Below are positions 9,530 through 18,392 of a stretch of DNA of 52,987 bases, piece by piece. Within the stretch, counting starts at the first letter, position 1, and each line of letters begins with the position of its first letter. The DNA is taken from assembly GCA_947451935.1 (NCBI GenBank), contig CANGBH010000012.1, positions 1 to 52,987 on the forward strand, in the 5' to 3' direction. The DNA comes from Chitinophagaceae bacterium (GTDB lineage: Bacteria; Bacteroidota; Bacteroidia; Chitinophagales; Chitinophagaceae). The notes beneath the pieces were generated by a model that saw nothing but the letters and a program-made list of their open reading frames with translations, did no database searches and was not told where the DNA came from. The position numbers and the translations under genes are program-made.

Positions 9530-11203
9530 ATGGAATTTATTTTTTCGGATCCCTATCCATTTCAAAAAAAATTTGAAAAAAAAGTCGCCTATTTCTGCAT
9601 GGAGTTTGGTATTGATCAAGCGCTGAAAACCTATGCAGGGGGACTAGGATTTTTAGCAGGATCGCATATGCGAAGTGCATTTGAACTTAGACAAAACATA
9701 ATAGGAATAGGCATTTTATGGAAATATGGATATTATGACCAAGTGAGAAAACAAGATCAAACAATGGACGTTTTGTTTCAGGAAAAAGTATATGGTTTTT
9801 TAAAACCAACGAATCTTAAATTCACAATTACGGTATCAGGTCATGATGTTTATGTAACAGCATATTACCTGCCACCAGAAATTTTTAAAACAGCACCTAT
9901 ATTTTTCCTCTCTACGGATTTACCTGAAAACGACTATTTAGCAAAAACGATTTCCCATAAGTTATATGATGCTAACCCAGAAGCAAAAATTGCTGCAGCC
10001 ATTTTACTAGGAGAAGGTGGCGCGATTTTACTTGAGTTATTGAATTGGCAGCCGGATATATATCACCTGAATGAATCTCATGCATTACCACTTGGGTTTC
10101 ATCTTTATAAAAAATATAAAAATATTAATGAATTAAGAAAACACTTGGTTTTTACAAATCATACTCCTGAAGAAGCTGGTAATCAAAAAAGCAAATTTTC
10201 ATTATTGGAAAAAATGGGGTACTTCTGCGGAGTACCTATTACAGAAATAAAAGCCATAACAAAAACCGAAAATGATGAATTGGACCATACCCTAGCCGCA
10301 TTGAGAATTTCGGGCAGAGCTAATGCAGTATCAAAAGTACATCTGGAAACGCTATGTGCCACATGGAAAGAATATGTAGGTATCTGTGAAATTATTCCAA
10401 TTACTAATGCACAAAATTTTCAATATTGGCATGACAATAATTTATACTCTGAAATAGAAAAGAAAAACGATCAAGCAATACAGGATTTGAAAAAACTATA
10501 TAAAAAAGAATTATTTGAAATTGTTGCCGACCAATGTGGTGAAATTTATGACGAGAATATATTCACAATCGTTTTTGCGAAACGATTTGCTGGATATAAA
10601 AGAGCGGATTTATTTTTTCATGACATGAATCGATTCCACAAACTAGTGTCAAATTCAGAAAGGCCAATTCAAATCATATGGGCAGGAAAACCATATCCGA
10701 TGGACTATATAGGCATAGGAATATTTGATAAAATTGTTGAATTATGTAAAACATATTCTAATTGCTCTATCCTGGTTGGTTATGAATTAACCCTTTCAAA
10801 AAAACTAAAAAAAGGTTCAGATGCATGGCTTAATGTACCAAGAATGGGACATGAAGCCTCTGGAACAAGTGGAATGGCAGCCGCTATGAATGGATCCATT
10901 AATGTTGGAATACCAGACGGTTGGTTCCCGGAATTTGCTGAAGACAAAATAAATTGCTTTGTTCAAAAACCTGCTGATTTAGGCCTTCCAGAAGACCAAC
11001 AAGACGACATTGATGCATCAAACCTTTTTGACCTATTAGAAAACGAAGTCATGCCAATGTATTACGACTATCCAACTCGATGGCTTGAAATAATAAAAAA
11101 TGGAATGAATGATATAGTGCCTGAATTCGATAGTAATCGTATGGCACAGGAATACTATGAAAAATTATATTCCGAAAACATAAGCTCTACCGAATTAATA
11201 TGA
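9530..11203 (+). CDS. GT35 alpha-glucan phosphorylase-like protein lacking the PLP lysine
   Basis: A 557-residue member of the short alpha-glucan phosphorylase (GT35) group. Recognisable segments are YAGGLGFLAGSHMRSA (substrate loop), HLNESHA, FTNHTPEEAG, FAKRFAGYKRADLF (the phosphate/sugar-binding Arg and Lys are kept), WAGKPYPMD and HEASGTSGMAAAMNG. The last is the PLP-attachment signature, which normally reads EASGTxxMKxxxNG; here the Lys position is Ala450 (GCA at 10877-10879). Classical phosphorolysis of glycogen or maltodextrin needs the PLP phosphate, so activity is uncertain: either a PLP-independent glycosyltransferase or an inactive/regulatory relative. My impression, unchecked, is that other Bacteroidota homologues also lack the Lys. 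The 3' end overlaps panB on the opposite strand by 9 bases. Confidence 0.85.
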   Translation: MEFIFSDPYPFQKKFEKKVAYFCMEFGIDQALKTYAGGLGFLAGSHMRSAFELRQNIIGIGILWKYGYYDQVRKQDQTMDVLFQEKVYGFLKPTNLKFTITVSGHDVYVTAYYLPPEIFKTAPIFFLSTDLPENDYLAKTISHKLYDANPEAKIAAAILLGEGGAILLELLNWQPDIYHLNESHALPLGFHLYKKYKNINELRKHLVFTNHTPEEAGNQKSKFSLLEKMGYFCGVPITEIKAITKTENDELDHTLAALRISGRANAVSKVHLETLCATWKEYVGICEIIPITNAQNFQYWHDNNLYSEIEKKNDQAIQDLKKLYKKELFEIVADQCGEIYDENIFTIVFAKRFAGYKRADLFFHDMNRFHKLVSNSERPIQIIWAGKPYPMDYIGIGIFDKIVELCKTYSNCSILVGYELTLSKKLKKGSDAWLNVPRMGHEASGTSGMAAAMNGSINVGIPDGWFPEFAEDKINCFVQKPADLGLPEDQQDDIDASNLFDLLENEVMPMYYDYPTRWLEIIKNGMNDIVPEFDSNRMAQEYYEKLYSENISSTELI

Positions 11204-12010
11204 TTCATGCAATCCTGGAAATGTACCAGCCTGCACATCTTGTATATATTGCTTTACTGCCTCTTCTATAGTTGTACTCAAGTTGACATACTCCCGTGCA
11301 AATTTCAATTTGATTGCTGGATTCATGCCGAGCATATCATTCACTACCAATACCTGCCCATCGCATTGAACGCCTGCGCCAATGCCTAAAGTAGGGATAC
11401 CTAGCTGACTCGTTAACTTTCCAGCTAAATCGGCAGGAATTTTCTCAACAACCAAAGAAAAACAACCTGCTGCTTCCAAAGCAAGTGCATCATCTATTAA
11501 AGCAGTTGCAGCTATATCTTCCTTAGCTTGAACTTGGTAGCCGCCCATTTGATGAACACTCTGTGGTGTTAACCCTAAATGACCCATTACAGGAATACCT
11601 ATACCTACAAGCTTCTTAATCACTGAAGCATACTCTGCACCCCCTTCAAGTTTTATAGCATTCGCTCCTGCTTCCTTCATTATACGAATAGCGGATTCAA
11701 TCGTCTTTTCTTCACTGACTTGATAAGACCCAAAAGGCATATCAACTACAACTAGCGCCTGACTAGAACCTTTTACAACAGCTTTAGCATGATAGATAAT
11801 CTCCTCTAAACTAATAGGCAATGTATCTGTGTTACCTGAAAAAACATTGCTTGCACTATCCCCAACAAGTAAGATATCAATTTGAGCACCATCAATGATC
11901 TTAGCCATTGTGTAATCATAGCAAGTAAGCATAGAAATCTTTTCATGCTTCTGCTTCTTTTTCTTGATATCTAAAATTGACTTACGCTTAGTAGCTGAAA
12001 TATATCCCAT
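11195..12010 (-). CDS. panB: 3-methyl-2-oxobutanoate hydroxymethyltransferase
   Basis: Makes ketopantoate from alpha-ketoisovalerate and methylenetetrahydrofolate, the first step of pantothenate synthesis. The 271-residue length is typical. Family segments seen are KISMLTCYDYTMAKIID, LLVGDSASNV (metal-binding Asp), DMPFGSY, IKLEGG, PVMGHLGLTPQS and TLGIGAGVQCDGQVLV. It lies 10 bases downstream of panC on the same strand, so panC-panB form one unit. Its last bases overlap the convergent GT35 gene. Confidence 0.96.
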   Translation of the reverse strand: MGYISATKRKSILDIKKKKQKHEKISMLTCYDYTMAKIIDGAQIDILLVGDSASNVFSGNTDTLPISLEEIIYHAKAVVKGSSQALVVVDMPFGSYQVSEEKTIESAIRIMKEAGANAIKLEGGAEYASVIKKLVGIGIPVMGHLGLTPQSVHQMGGYQVQAKEDIAATALIDDALALEAAGCFSLVVEKIPADLAGKLTSQLGIPTLGIGAGVQCDGQVLVVNDMLGMNPAIKLKFAREYVNLSTTIEEAVKQYIQDVQAGTFPGLHESY

Positions 12011-12020
12011 ATATGAATCA

Positions 12021-12869
12021 TTATAACAGGTCGAAATTATCGATTAATCGAACGCCTTCTAAAAAAATGGCAATAAATATTCTTGAGGGAGAAGTAAAGT
12101 CAGATACGGGTTCAAGTGTATTCGGACTAGCAATGGTTATATAATCGACCGAATCAAATCCATTAGATAAAAGAAATTCTTTAAACCCTGATTCAATTTG
12201 ACGAGAATCTTCGTTTTTAAATTGGCTTAGCTTGATATGATTTTGCACATAGTGATATATTAAACTTGCTTTTTCAATTCCCTGAATAGATAGATTCTTA
12301 TTTCTGCTACTTAATGCAAGTCCATTGGAATTCCGAACTGTTGAGCCTACCACTAAATCAACATTCAGTTCAAGTAAGTAATTTTTCAACAGCGTGTCTA
12401 CCACTTTAACCTGTTGAAAATCTTTTTCACCGAGATATAATTTAGCAGGCTTTATTAAGGTAATAAACCGATGTAGTACACTGCACACACCTTGAAAGTG
12501 ACCTGGTCTATACTTTCCTTCCAAAATGAGATCCAAGTTATCAATATCGAAATAAGGCAAACTATCAGTTCCGTGGGGATAAACATCTTGAAAGGTTGGC
12601 ACGTACAAAGCATCAACTCTTTCTTGTTCTAAAAACCGAATATCAGCTTCAAGAGTATTGGGATATTTATTGAAATCCTTTGCATCATTAAATTGAGTAG
12701 GATTTACATATATGGTGACTATAACAAAATCAGATTGCTTTTTAGCCAATTGAATAAGAGAAAGATGTCCCTCATGAAGGGCACCCATAGTCGGCACATA
12801 TCCAACAGACTTCCGTCCAATTGAATTCAACACATTCTCTAACGCTGAAAGATTGCTTATTATTACCAT
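12021..12869 (-). CDS. panC: Pantothenate synthetase
   Basis: Joins pantoate and beta-alanine with ATP to give pantothenate. 282 residues, normal length. YVPTMGALHEGHLSL carries the HxGH nucleotide-binding motif; FQGVCSVLHRF, GEKDFQQV and STVRNSNGLALSSRN (the KMSKS-like loop of the family) are present. It is divergent from coaBC across 46 bases that hold back-to-back -7-like boxes: TAATTTTA for panC at 12881-12888 and TATTTTTG for coaBC. This groups pantothenate synthesis with the next CoA steps. Confidence 0.96.
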   Translation of the reverse strand: MVIISNLSALENVLNSIGRKSVGYVPTMGALHEGHLSLIQLAKKQSDFVIVTIYVNPTQFNDAKDFNKYPNTLEADIRFLEQERVDALYVPTFQDVYPHGTDSLPYFDIDNLDLILEGKYRPGHFQGVCSVLHRFITLIKPAKLYLGEKDFQQVKVVDTLLKNYLLELNVDLVVGSTVRNSNGLALSSRNKNLSIQGIEKASLIYHYVQNHIKLSQFKNEDSRQIESGFKEFLLSNGFDSVDYITIASPNTLEPVSDFTSPSRIFIAIFLEGVRLIDNFDLL

Positions 12870-12892
12870 CTTAAGTAAACTAAAATTAGAGT

Positions 12893-12900
12893 TATTTTTG
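12893..12900 (+). promoter_or_regulatory. -7 promoter box TATTTTTG for coaBC
   Basis: Exact TAnnTTTG match ending 15 bases before the coaBC ATG, in the short divergent region shared with panC. Confidence 0.55.
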
Positions 12901-12915
12901 CTGTAAATTTATTTA

Positions 12916-14100
12916 ATGTTAGAGGGTAAAAAAATTATATTGGGTATTACAGGTGGTATTGCGGCATATAAAATGACCTCATTGACACGTCTGCTTGTAA
13001 AGGAAGGTGCTTCAGTGAAAATTATCATGAGTCCTGAAGCTGTTCAATTTGTATCCCCTCTAGTGCTATCTACTTTATCAAACAATGAGGTACTAATTCA
13101 TTTGCATGAAAACAATCAATGGAATAATCATATTGAATTAGCCACTTGGGCAGATTTAATGATTATCGCACCGGCAACAGCCAACACTATCGCTAAAGCA
13201 GCACATGGATTAAGTGACTCATTACTACTAGCTACATTTTTAAGCAAAAAGTCAAATATCGTATTTGTCCCAGCCATGGATGAAGACATGTGGCTAAATC
13301 CGATTACTCAAAAAAATATTGATATTTTAAAATCATTTGATCATGATATACTTCCTGTAGGAGAAGGGTTTTTAGCTAGTGGAATAGAAGGTAAAGGAAG
13401 AATGCTTGAGCCTGAAGAAATTTTGTTATACATAAGAGAGCAATATGGTCGATCAAAGAGTTTGTCGAGTAAAAAAATACTGATTACAGCTGGTCCTACC
13501 CAAGAATCTATTGATCCTGTTCGCTATATAAGTAATCACTCATCAGGAAAAATGGGTGTTGCATTAGCAGAAGCATGTTACGAGAATGGTGCTGAGGTGA
13601 CGCTAATACTAGGACCTACACACGTAAAGCCAATCTATAAAGGGATTGAAGTAGTTTCAGTTATAACTGCAGAGGAAATGAAAATAACCTGTGATGAATA
13701 CTTTAAAGATACAAACATACTGTTCATGGCAGCTGCAGTTGCTGATTATAAACCAATAACTACGTCAAGTCAGAAAATAAAAAAGAAAGACGAAGAGTTC
13801 CAGTTGACACTTAGTAAGAATGATGACATTTTAAAAGATCTTGGATTAAAGAAAAAAGAAGATCAAGTAATAATTGGATTTGCCTTAGAATCTGAAAATG
13901 AAATAGAAAATGCATTGACTAAATTGAAATCCAAAAATATTGACTTCATTGTGCTCAACTCATTAAAAGATGAAGGCGCCGGATTTGGATACGAGACCAA
14001 TCAAGTAACATTGATAAATAAAAAAGGGGATAAATTTCCGTCAGATTTATTGTCCAAAAAAGAAATTGCAAAATTCATTCTGTCTCATCTATCTATTTAG
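12916..14100 (+). CDS. coaBC: Bifunctional phosphopantothenoylcysteine decarboxylase/synthase
   Basis: Two-domain CoA-biosynthesis enzyme of 394 residues. The N-terminal flavoprotein CoaC domain (about 1-180) shows GITGGIAAYKM, the active-site region NHIELATWADLMIIAPATAN and GRMLEPEEI. The C-terminal CoaB domain (about 185-394) shows ITAGPTQESIDPVRYISNHSSGKMG and FMAAAVADYKP. CoaB couples cysteine to 4'-phosphopantothenate and CoaC decarboxylates the product. It sits divergently next to panC-panB, so one locus covers pantothenate to phosphopantetheine except for the kinase. Confidence 0.96.
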   Translation: MLEGKKIILGITGGIAAYKMTSLTRLLVKEGASVKIIMSPEAVQFVSPLVLSTLSNNEVLIHLHENNQWNNHIELATWADLMIIAPATANTIAKAAHGLSDSLLLATFLSKKSNIVFVPAMDEDMWLNPITQKNIDILKSFDHDILPVGEGFLASGIEGKGRMLEPEEILLYIREQYGRSKSLSSKKILITAGPTQESIDPVRYISNHSSGKMGVALAEACYENGAEVTLILGPTHVKPIYKGIEVVSVITAEEMKITCDEYFKDTNILFMAAAVADYKPITTSSQKIKKKDEEFQLTLSKNDDILKDLGLKKKEDQVIIGFALESENEIENALTKLKSKNIDFIVLNSLKDEGAGFGYETNQVTLINKKGDKFPSDLLSKKEIAKFILSHLSI

Positions 14101-14122
14101 AATAGCTAACAGTAATACTATC

Positions 14123-15475
14123 CTAATAAGAGGCATTAATTAAACTTCCAATGTCTTGAATGGATTTCAAGTTAGATAACTGTAATGAGTCAAATCCATA
14201 AAAAGCAGTAAAGGTATAATTAGACGGGACTTCTTTCATATGCCTGAAGCCATGATCACCCGTTAAAATAATGTTGTATCGATTGTCTTTTGTAAGTTCA
14301 GCGAGCAATGACGAGAGCTTAGTATTTGCAAACTTCCAATAAGCATAATAATTTTCAATTGTACGCTTTTTACCCGCCTTGTTCTTCTGAAATTCCTTGC
14401 CGTATGAAAAAGGCTGATGGGGTATTAACAAGTGCATGTAAACAAAATAATGATTGTCTTTTATATCAATCAATTTATTAGGCAACGAATCGAATAGATA
14501 GTTATTATGAGCAAAATGATCACCGTTCTCGTTGTCTTTTGAAAAATTAAATGGGTTGAATATGCTACGATTGAACACTTGCTCAGTAAAGCTCTTAGCA
14601 TAAAAATAAACCCTATAAGGAGCCTTACTTTCTCCGATATCAAAAATTCCAAAATTATAAAACGAAGTACCTTTTTTAATCAAACTATCATAAAGCGTGG
14701 ATCTAAGTAACCGTTGGCCCGTATAGTCAAAACTCGGAATTTGTTCATCTTGTTTACGAAAATTAAAATTAAACAAAGATGAAATACTATTAATTGTAGC
14801 CGTACTATAGCTATAGTTTCGCTCTACAACATTCCAATTTTTATCTTTTAAGGAAGACGAAAATGAAAAAATAGTACTGTCGTGAAAATGTTTAAATAAG
14901 TCAGTAGGGGAAGCATATTCATCAGCAATGATCAAAATGGTTGGCTTAGGCTTACCAAGAAAAGGAGTAATAGCAATGGGTTGCGATTGAATGTTTCTGT
15001 TTTTGAAGTACGATTTGTTCTGATTGAATTTATAATAAAGTGTATTGAGAAAAAATATCAGAAAAAAAACATTGACAACTTTAATGAATAATTTGATATG
15101 GTTTCTAAAGATAAATTGAACCCCAAATGAAAGTAATAAAGCAGCAGGCATAATGTACCTAAACTTGACCGTTGAACGAAAAAACATCAAGTTTAAGGTG
15201 ATATATATTCTTGAAAAGATAGTGTCATAATAAAATACTGTTAGAATAATTGCATTGCATACAATATACAATAAGAGTCTTTTGGGAATTGGATTAAATA
15301 GCCTAGAATATAATATAGAAACAAGTACCAGCACGATAACCGAAATCGAAACATTCAACACCGAAGTCAACGGCGATAGAATCAATCCAGAGGAAATGAT
15401 AACAAGGTAAGGCAGTATAAGAATTAGAAAAGAAGCCCGCCCTAAATAATCTAGCTTACTTTTTTTATCGCTCAT
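14123..15475 (-). CDS. Membrane-anchored sulfatase/phosphotransferase-fold enzyme
   Basis: 450 residues. The first 160 contain about five hydrophobic segments; the rest is an alkaline-phosphatase-superfamily domain facing the periplasm. Visible landmarks are ILIIADEYASP (first metal-binding Asp), the Thr/Ser-rich stretch STATINSISSLF where the nucleophile of LTA-synthase or phosphoethanolamine-transferase relatives would lie, HLLIPHQPF, and ILTGDHGFRHM (DHG metal motif). Substrate and group transferred are unknown; sulfatase or envelope phospho-headgroup transferase are both possible. Its start overlaps the upstream methyltransferase stop by 4 bases (ATGA), so the two are translationally coupled. 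Convergent with coaBC. Confidence 0.7.
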   Translation of the reverse strand: MSDKKSKLDYLGRASFLILILPYLVIISSGLILSPLTSVLNVSISVIVLVLVSILYSRLFNPIPKRLLLYIVCNAIILTVFYYDTIFSRIYITLNLMFFRSTVKFRYIMPAALLLSFGVQFIFRNHIKLFIKVVNVFFLIFFLNTLYYKFNQNKSYFKNRNIQSQPIAITPFLGKPKPTILIIADEYASPTDLFKHFHDSTIFSFSSSLKDKNWNVVERNYSYSTATINSISSLFNFNFRKQDEQIPSFDYTGQRLLRSTLYDSLIKKGTSFYNFGIFDIGESKAPYRVYFYAKSFTEQVFNRSIFNPFNFSKDNENGDHFAHNNYLFDSLPNKLIDIKDNHYFVYMHLLIPHQPFSYGKEFQKNKAGKKRTIENYYAYWKFANTKLSSLLAELTKDNRYNIILTGDHGFRHMKEVPSNYTFTAFYGFDSLQLSNLKSIQDIGSLINASY

Positions 15476-16851
15476 GATAACTTTTCTAAAAGAATTAATT
15501 TTCTGAGAGACTCTTTCAGGCTTATTACTTCTCTTATGTTGAAATAAACAGAGAGTGCCTTGATGAATTCGACTTCATCATATTCTTTATAATCATGTGT
15601 TTTATCTTTTAGCAAAATCGAAACCTTGCTATCCCCTTTAGGGATGAATTCAATAATGACATACCCTTTGGAGAAATTTGAAAACATTTCCGCTATTTGG
15701 CTAAAAGATAAATTCTTAACAATAGATAAATGATGTATTAACGCCAATCCAAAAACCATATCAGACTTTCCTCTGTTGAAAATAGAACGGTGCTCCTTGT
15801 TCAACGCTCCCAAGTCGGGTGTTGTTTCAGTTAGATCTCCAGCTAAGGCAGTAACATTTTGTATTTTCTTCTTTCGAATCTCTGCCTCTATTTGATCTAC
15901 ACATGAATCATCATATTCCAAGGAAATCACATTCTCTGCATACTCAGAAGCAATGAAAGAAAACTTGCCGGTATTTGCACCTAAATCAAGTACTGAATTA
16001 GGTTTTATGTGACCTAGCCAACCTCTAATCACTTCCTCTTTATGCATTAAATATGCTGGTGATTCAATATCATTCTCGTAGTAACCTGACCAATGATGAG
16101 CATATTGATAAGCACTCTTCCAACGAAGTATGGTACTCTCAATCATGGTTAAAATTGAACGCACTTTCTCAGTTGAAAACCCTTTAGACGGTTTGCTGGA
16201 TTCAGTTAAAGCAATGGAATTTTGTGAATACTTAGAATGGATATGAATGTTTAATAATGTAGAAATGTTTAGCCAAGATTTTAAAGGCAACTGTTTGCTG
16301 ATAAAATTCAAGGGCAACCCCCTCAAACTTGATATTGTTATCCTTCCCCACTGATTGCCGTTATAATGCATAAGCGCTATGGGGCCTAAAAATTCTTCTG
16401 CAAACTGACGATAAGCAAGCCATGGGTCATTCTCCTTGAAGAAAATAAATGAACTCGTATCAAACATAATGGCTTGCCCGCCCTTTAAGTAAAAATTATA
16501 CGGCGTAGCATCCTTTAAAATCATGCCATGTGAAAGTGCTATTTTGTTTATACGTAAATAGGAAAGCATAGCCTTACGCCACTGTGTATAAGACCATTCG
16601 AAAGGATAACTTTGAAAAAGTATTTGATCTGGACAAATCAACTTGTATACATCAGATTTATCTGAAGGATGTTCTAATTCTTGATGACTGACTAAAAGAT
16701 TTTTTTCTACAAGCTGCTTATATAATCCTGAGCTCATTAAGTGATCGTACTCAGATTTATATTCATTGGAAATATAGCGTACATATTTACCAGATTCGAA
16801 AACTACCCTAGCAGCAGGATCTTTGAAGGAAATATAATTTGTTGCAATCAT
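15472..16851 (-). CDS. Kinase-like / SAM-dependent methyltransferase fusion
   Basis: 459 residues. The C-terminal half (about 270-459) is a class I methyltransferase with motif I SVLDLGANTGKFSF and an acidic strand end at ISLEYDD. The N-terminal half has short motifs resembling a protein-kinase/aminoglycoside-phosphotransferase fold: HGMILKDATPYNFYL (a D...N catalytic loop) followed by AIMFDTSSF (a DFG-like metal site). This suggests a two-activity enzyme, although the kinase part could be only structural. The start codon overlaps the stop of the preceding 55-residue gene (TAATG), and its end overlaps the sulfatase-fold gene, so all three are tightly coupled. The methyltransferase call is firm, the kinase-like reading is inference. 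Confidence 0.72.
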   Translation of the reverse strand: MIATNYISFKDPAARVVFESGKYVRYISNEYKSEYDHLMSSGLYKQLVEKNLLVSHQELEHPSDKSDVYKLICPDQILFQSYPFEWSYTQWRKAMLSYLRINKIALSHGMILKDATPYNFYLKGGQAIMFDTSSFIFFKENDPWLAYRQFAEEFLGPIALMHYNGNQWGRITISSLRGLPLNFISKQLPLKSWLNISTLLNIHIHSKYSQNSIALTESSKPSKGFSTEKVRSILTMIESTILRWKSAYQYAHHWSGYYENDIESPAYLMHKEEVIRGWLGHIKPNSVLDLGANTGKFSFIASEYAENVISLEYDDSCVDQIEAEIRKKKIQNVTALAGDLTETTPDLGALNKEHRSIFNRGKSDMVFGLALIHHLSIVKNLSFSQIAEMFSNFSKGYVIIEFIPKGDSKVSILLKDKTHDYKEYDEVEFIKALSVYFNIREVISLKESLRKLILLEKLS

Positions 16852-17018
16852 TATTCGGGAGTTTCAGCTTCATCATCTTCATCACACTTCTTTTTGAACA
16901 AACTGTATTTTACATAAGAAATGATACGCTTTGAAAAAACTACCACAGTCAAAAAACCAGACAACAATGCCTGAAAAAGTAGGCTCCCGGATCCTGGATC
17001 AATATAAAGGAAATGCAT
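16851..17018 (-). CDS. YIDPGSG small membrane protein (55 aa)
   Basis: A 55-residue ORF, easily missed for its length. It begins MHFLYIDPGSGSLL, has one hydrophobic helix (about residues 13-30), a basic stretch ending in FKKK and an acidic tail DEDDEAE. I recognise the Y-I-D-P-G-[ST]-G-S opening from small conserved hypothetical membrane proteins. Its TAA overlaps the ATG of the methyltransferase fusion by one base (TAATG), a strong sign that it is translated. Upstream, TATTTTTA at 17055-17062 on the minus strand is a one-mismatch -7 box. It probably anchors or assembles the downstream enzymes at the membrane; this is inference. Confidence 0.75.
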   Translation of the reverse strand: MHFLYIDPGSGSLLFQALLSGFLTVVVFSKRIISYVKYSLFKKKCDEDDEAETPE

Positions 17019-17154
17019 TATGTATGGTTTACGTTGCTAATTATCTATACATATTAAAAATACTTAATTCAACATAATTCAACAAAACAATCAGAATCTA
17101 TATATCACTGCTAGAAGCGGCCAAATCAAGAAGCTTAAAAGAAACCAGTTGCTT

Positions 17155-17562
17155 TTAAAAAAATTTTAAGAATTTGAACCGCTTTAAGGCCAACTGAAAT
17201 CCATAGGTAAAGGATATTGCAATGAAAGCAGAAGCGCCTAGCCTACCGCCATATTTCATAAAGACACCCTCGGTGCAAAGGTAAATAAGGGAATAAATAA
17301 AGGCTGAAATAGCAATTTGAACCCTTTTGGGATGTACTGTTGGCGATACCATACCAACAAATGATGCGCCAAAGTAAATAACTGGGATATGTTGTGTTAA
17401 ATAAGGTGATAATAGAGAAGGAAAGAAATGGAAGAACAATGCCACTATTAACGAAGTCAATGCAGATGCACGAACAACACCCAGCTGCCATTCAATGCTA
17501 ACAATCGAAGTAAATATTGCTCCAAAAATAGCCACACCCATCAATACAATCGAATTAATCAT
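17155..17562 (-). CDS. Small integral membrane protein, paralogue of its neighbour
   Basis: 135 residues, almost wholly hydrophobic, with about five transmembrane segments. I do not recognise a named family. It shares with the upstream gene (17564-18124) the motif YFGASFVGMVSP (there YCGSFVGMTSP) and the later GGRLGA (there GGKLGA) followed by a last helix containing a T-Y pair. The two genes are one base apart, so they are co-transcribed and look like a duplicated half-transporter or two subunits of one complex. No catalytic residue is evident. Confidence 0.6.
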   Translation of the reverse strand: MINSIVLMGVAIFGAIFTSIVSIEWQLGVVRASALTSLIVALFFHFFPSLLSPYLTQHIPVIYFGASFVGMVSPTVHPKRVQIAISAFIYSLIYLCTEGVFMKYGGRLGASAFIAISFTYGFQLALKRFKFLKFF

Positions 17563-17563
17563 A

Positions 17564-18124
17564 CTAATTAAATAAAAAGATTAAAAAGTAAGTAACAAAA
17601 ACTGCCCATAATGCTACAGCTCCAAGTTTACCACCAATTCCATGAAACATGTTTCGCGACAAAACAAAAAATATCCCGGCAATGGCTCCTGAACAAATAA
17701 TGAAACCTAAGCCATTTGCGATAATTGGAGAAGTCATACCCACAAAACTTCCGCAATACATTAATGGTGGTAATTGACTAGCAAACGGCCACTTCCGGTT
17801 AACTGATGGAACAAATGAAGCGCCAAGCCCAACTATTGATGAAGAAATCACTGCACTTAAATGGAGAAACTGTATCAAATAGTATGTGAGCACAGCACCG
17901 ATTACTACAAAGAAAATAGCTCTAACAATCTCAAAAAAAAGCACTTGATTATCGTACTTTAAACTCAATTGAAACCTAAGTGTCAATACCATGCCTATGC
18001 ATAGGAGAGACAATACAAAAATATTCATAGGCTCAGCACCAGTCCTCAAGAATACTCCAAGTAGAAAATAAAAATTTAATACGGAGAAAAGCGTCAATGA
18101 TGAAAAGTGCATGATTCGTTTCAA
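17564..18124 (-). CDS. Small integral membrane protein, paralogue of its neighbour
   Basis: 186 residues with about six hydrophobic segments. The C-terminal 100 residues align by eye with the 135-residue neighbour (PLMYCGSFVGMTSP, GGKLGAVALWAVFVTY). The extra N-terminal 60 residues add two or more helices. ATG at 18124 is taken as start, with an alternative Met four codons later. No family was recognised. The two-gene unit has its own upstream region, 18125-18392, shared with the divergent heme-lipoprotein cluster; that 268-base gap is AT-rich and shows no other gene. Confidence 0.6.
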   Translation of the reverse strand: MKRIMHFSSLTLFSVLNFYFLLGVFLRTGAEPMNIFVLSLLCIGMVLTLRFQLSLKYDNQVLFFEIVRAIFFVVIGAVLTYYLIQFLHLSAVISSSIVGLGASFVPSVNRKWPFASQLPPLMYCGSFVGMTSPIIANGLGFIICSGAIAGIFFVLSRNMFHGIGGKLGAVALWAVFVTYFLIFLFN

Positions 18125-18392
18125 CTCTAGGTGTTTAAGAATGAGGAAAATCTGGTATCCAGATCAATCGACTATTCATTATTTCTAAAAAAATATTAAA
18201 AAATAAATTATGATGAAGCTACAAATAAAATAAATAAACTTAGATAGCCTTAACATACAGATTATCAGGTGTTAAGCGAGAAATAAATGATATGTGTATG
18301 CTTTATAAAAGAAGATGTTAAAAATCATAATGCTTAAACAAAAAGTGATGAGGTTTCTTGTAAACGCAATTTAAAGTGAATAATTTCACCGC

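Noticed and set aside
17127-17160. Terminator-like A/T-rich inverted sequence near 17127-17160
   Set aside because: Pairing is mostly A-T with a weak stem; it cannot be told from AT-rich background.
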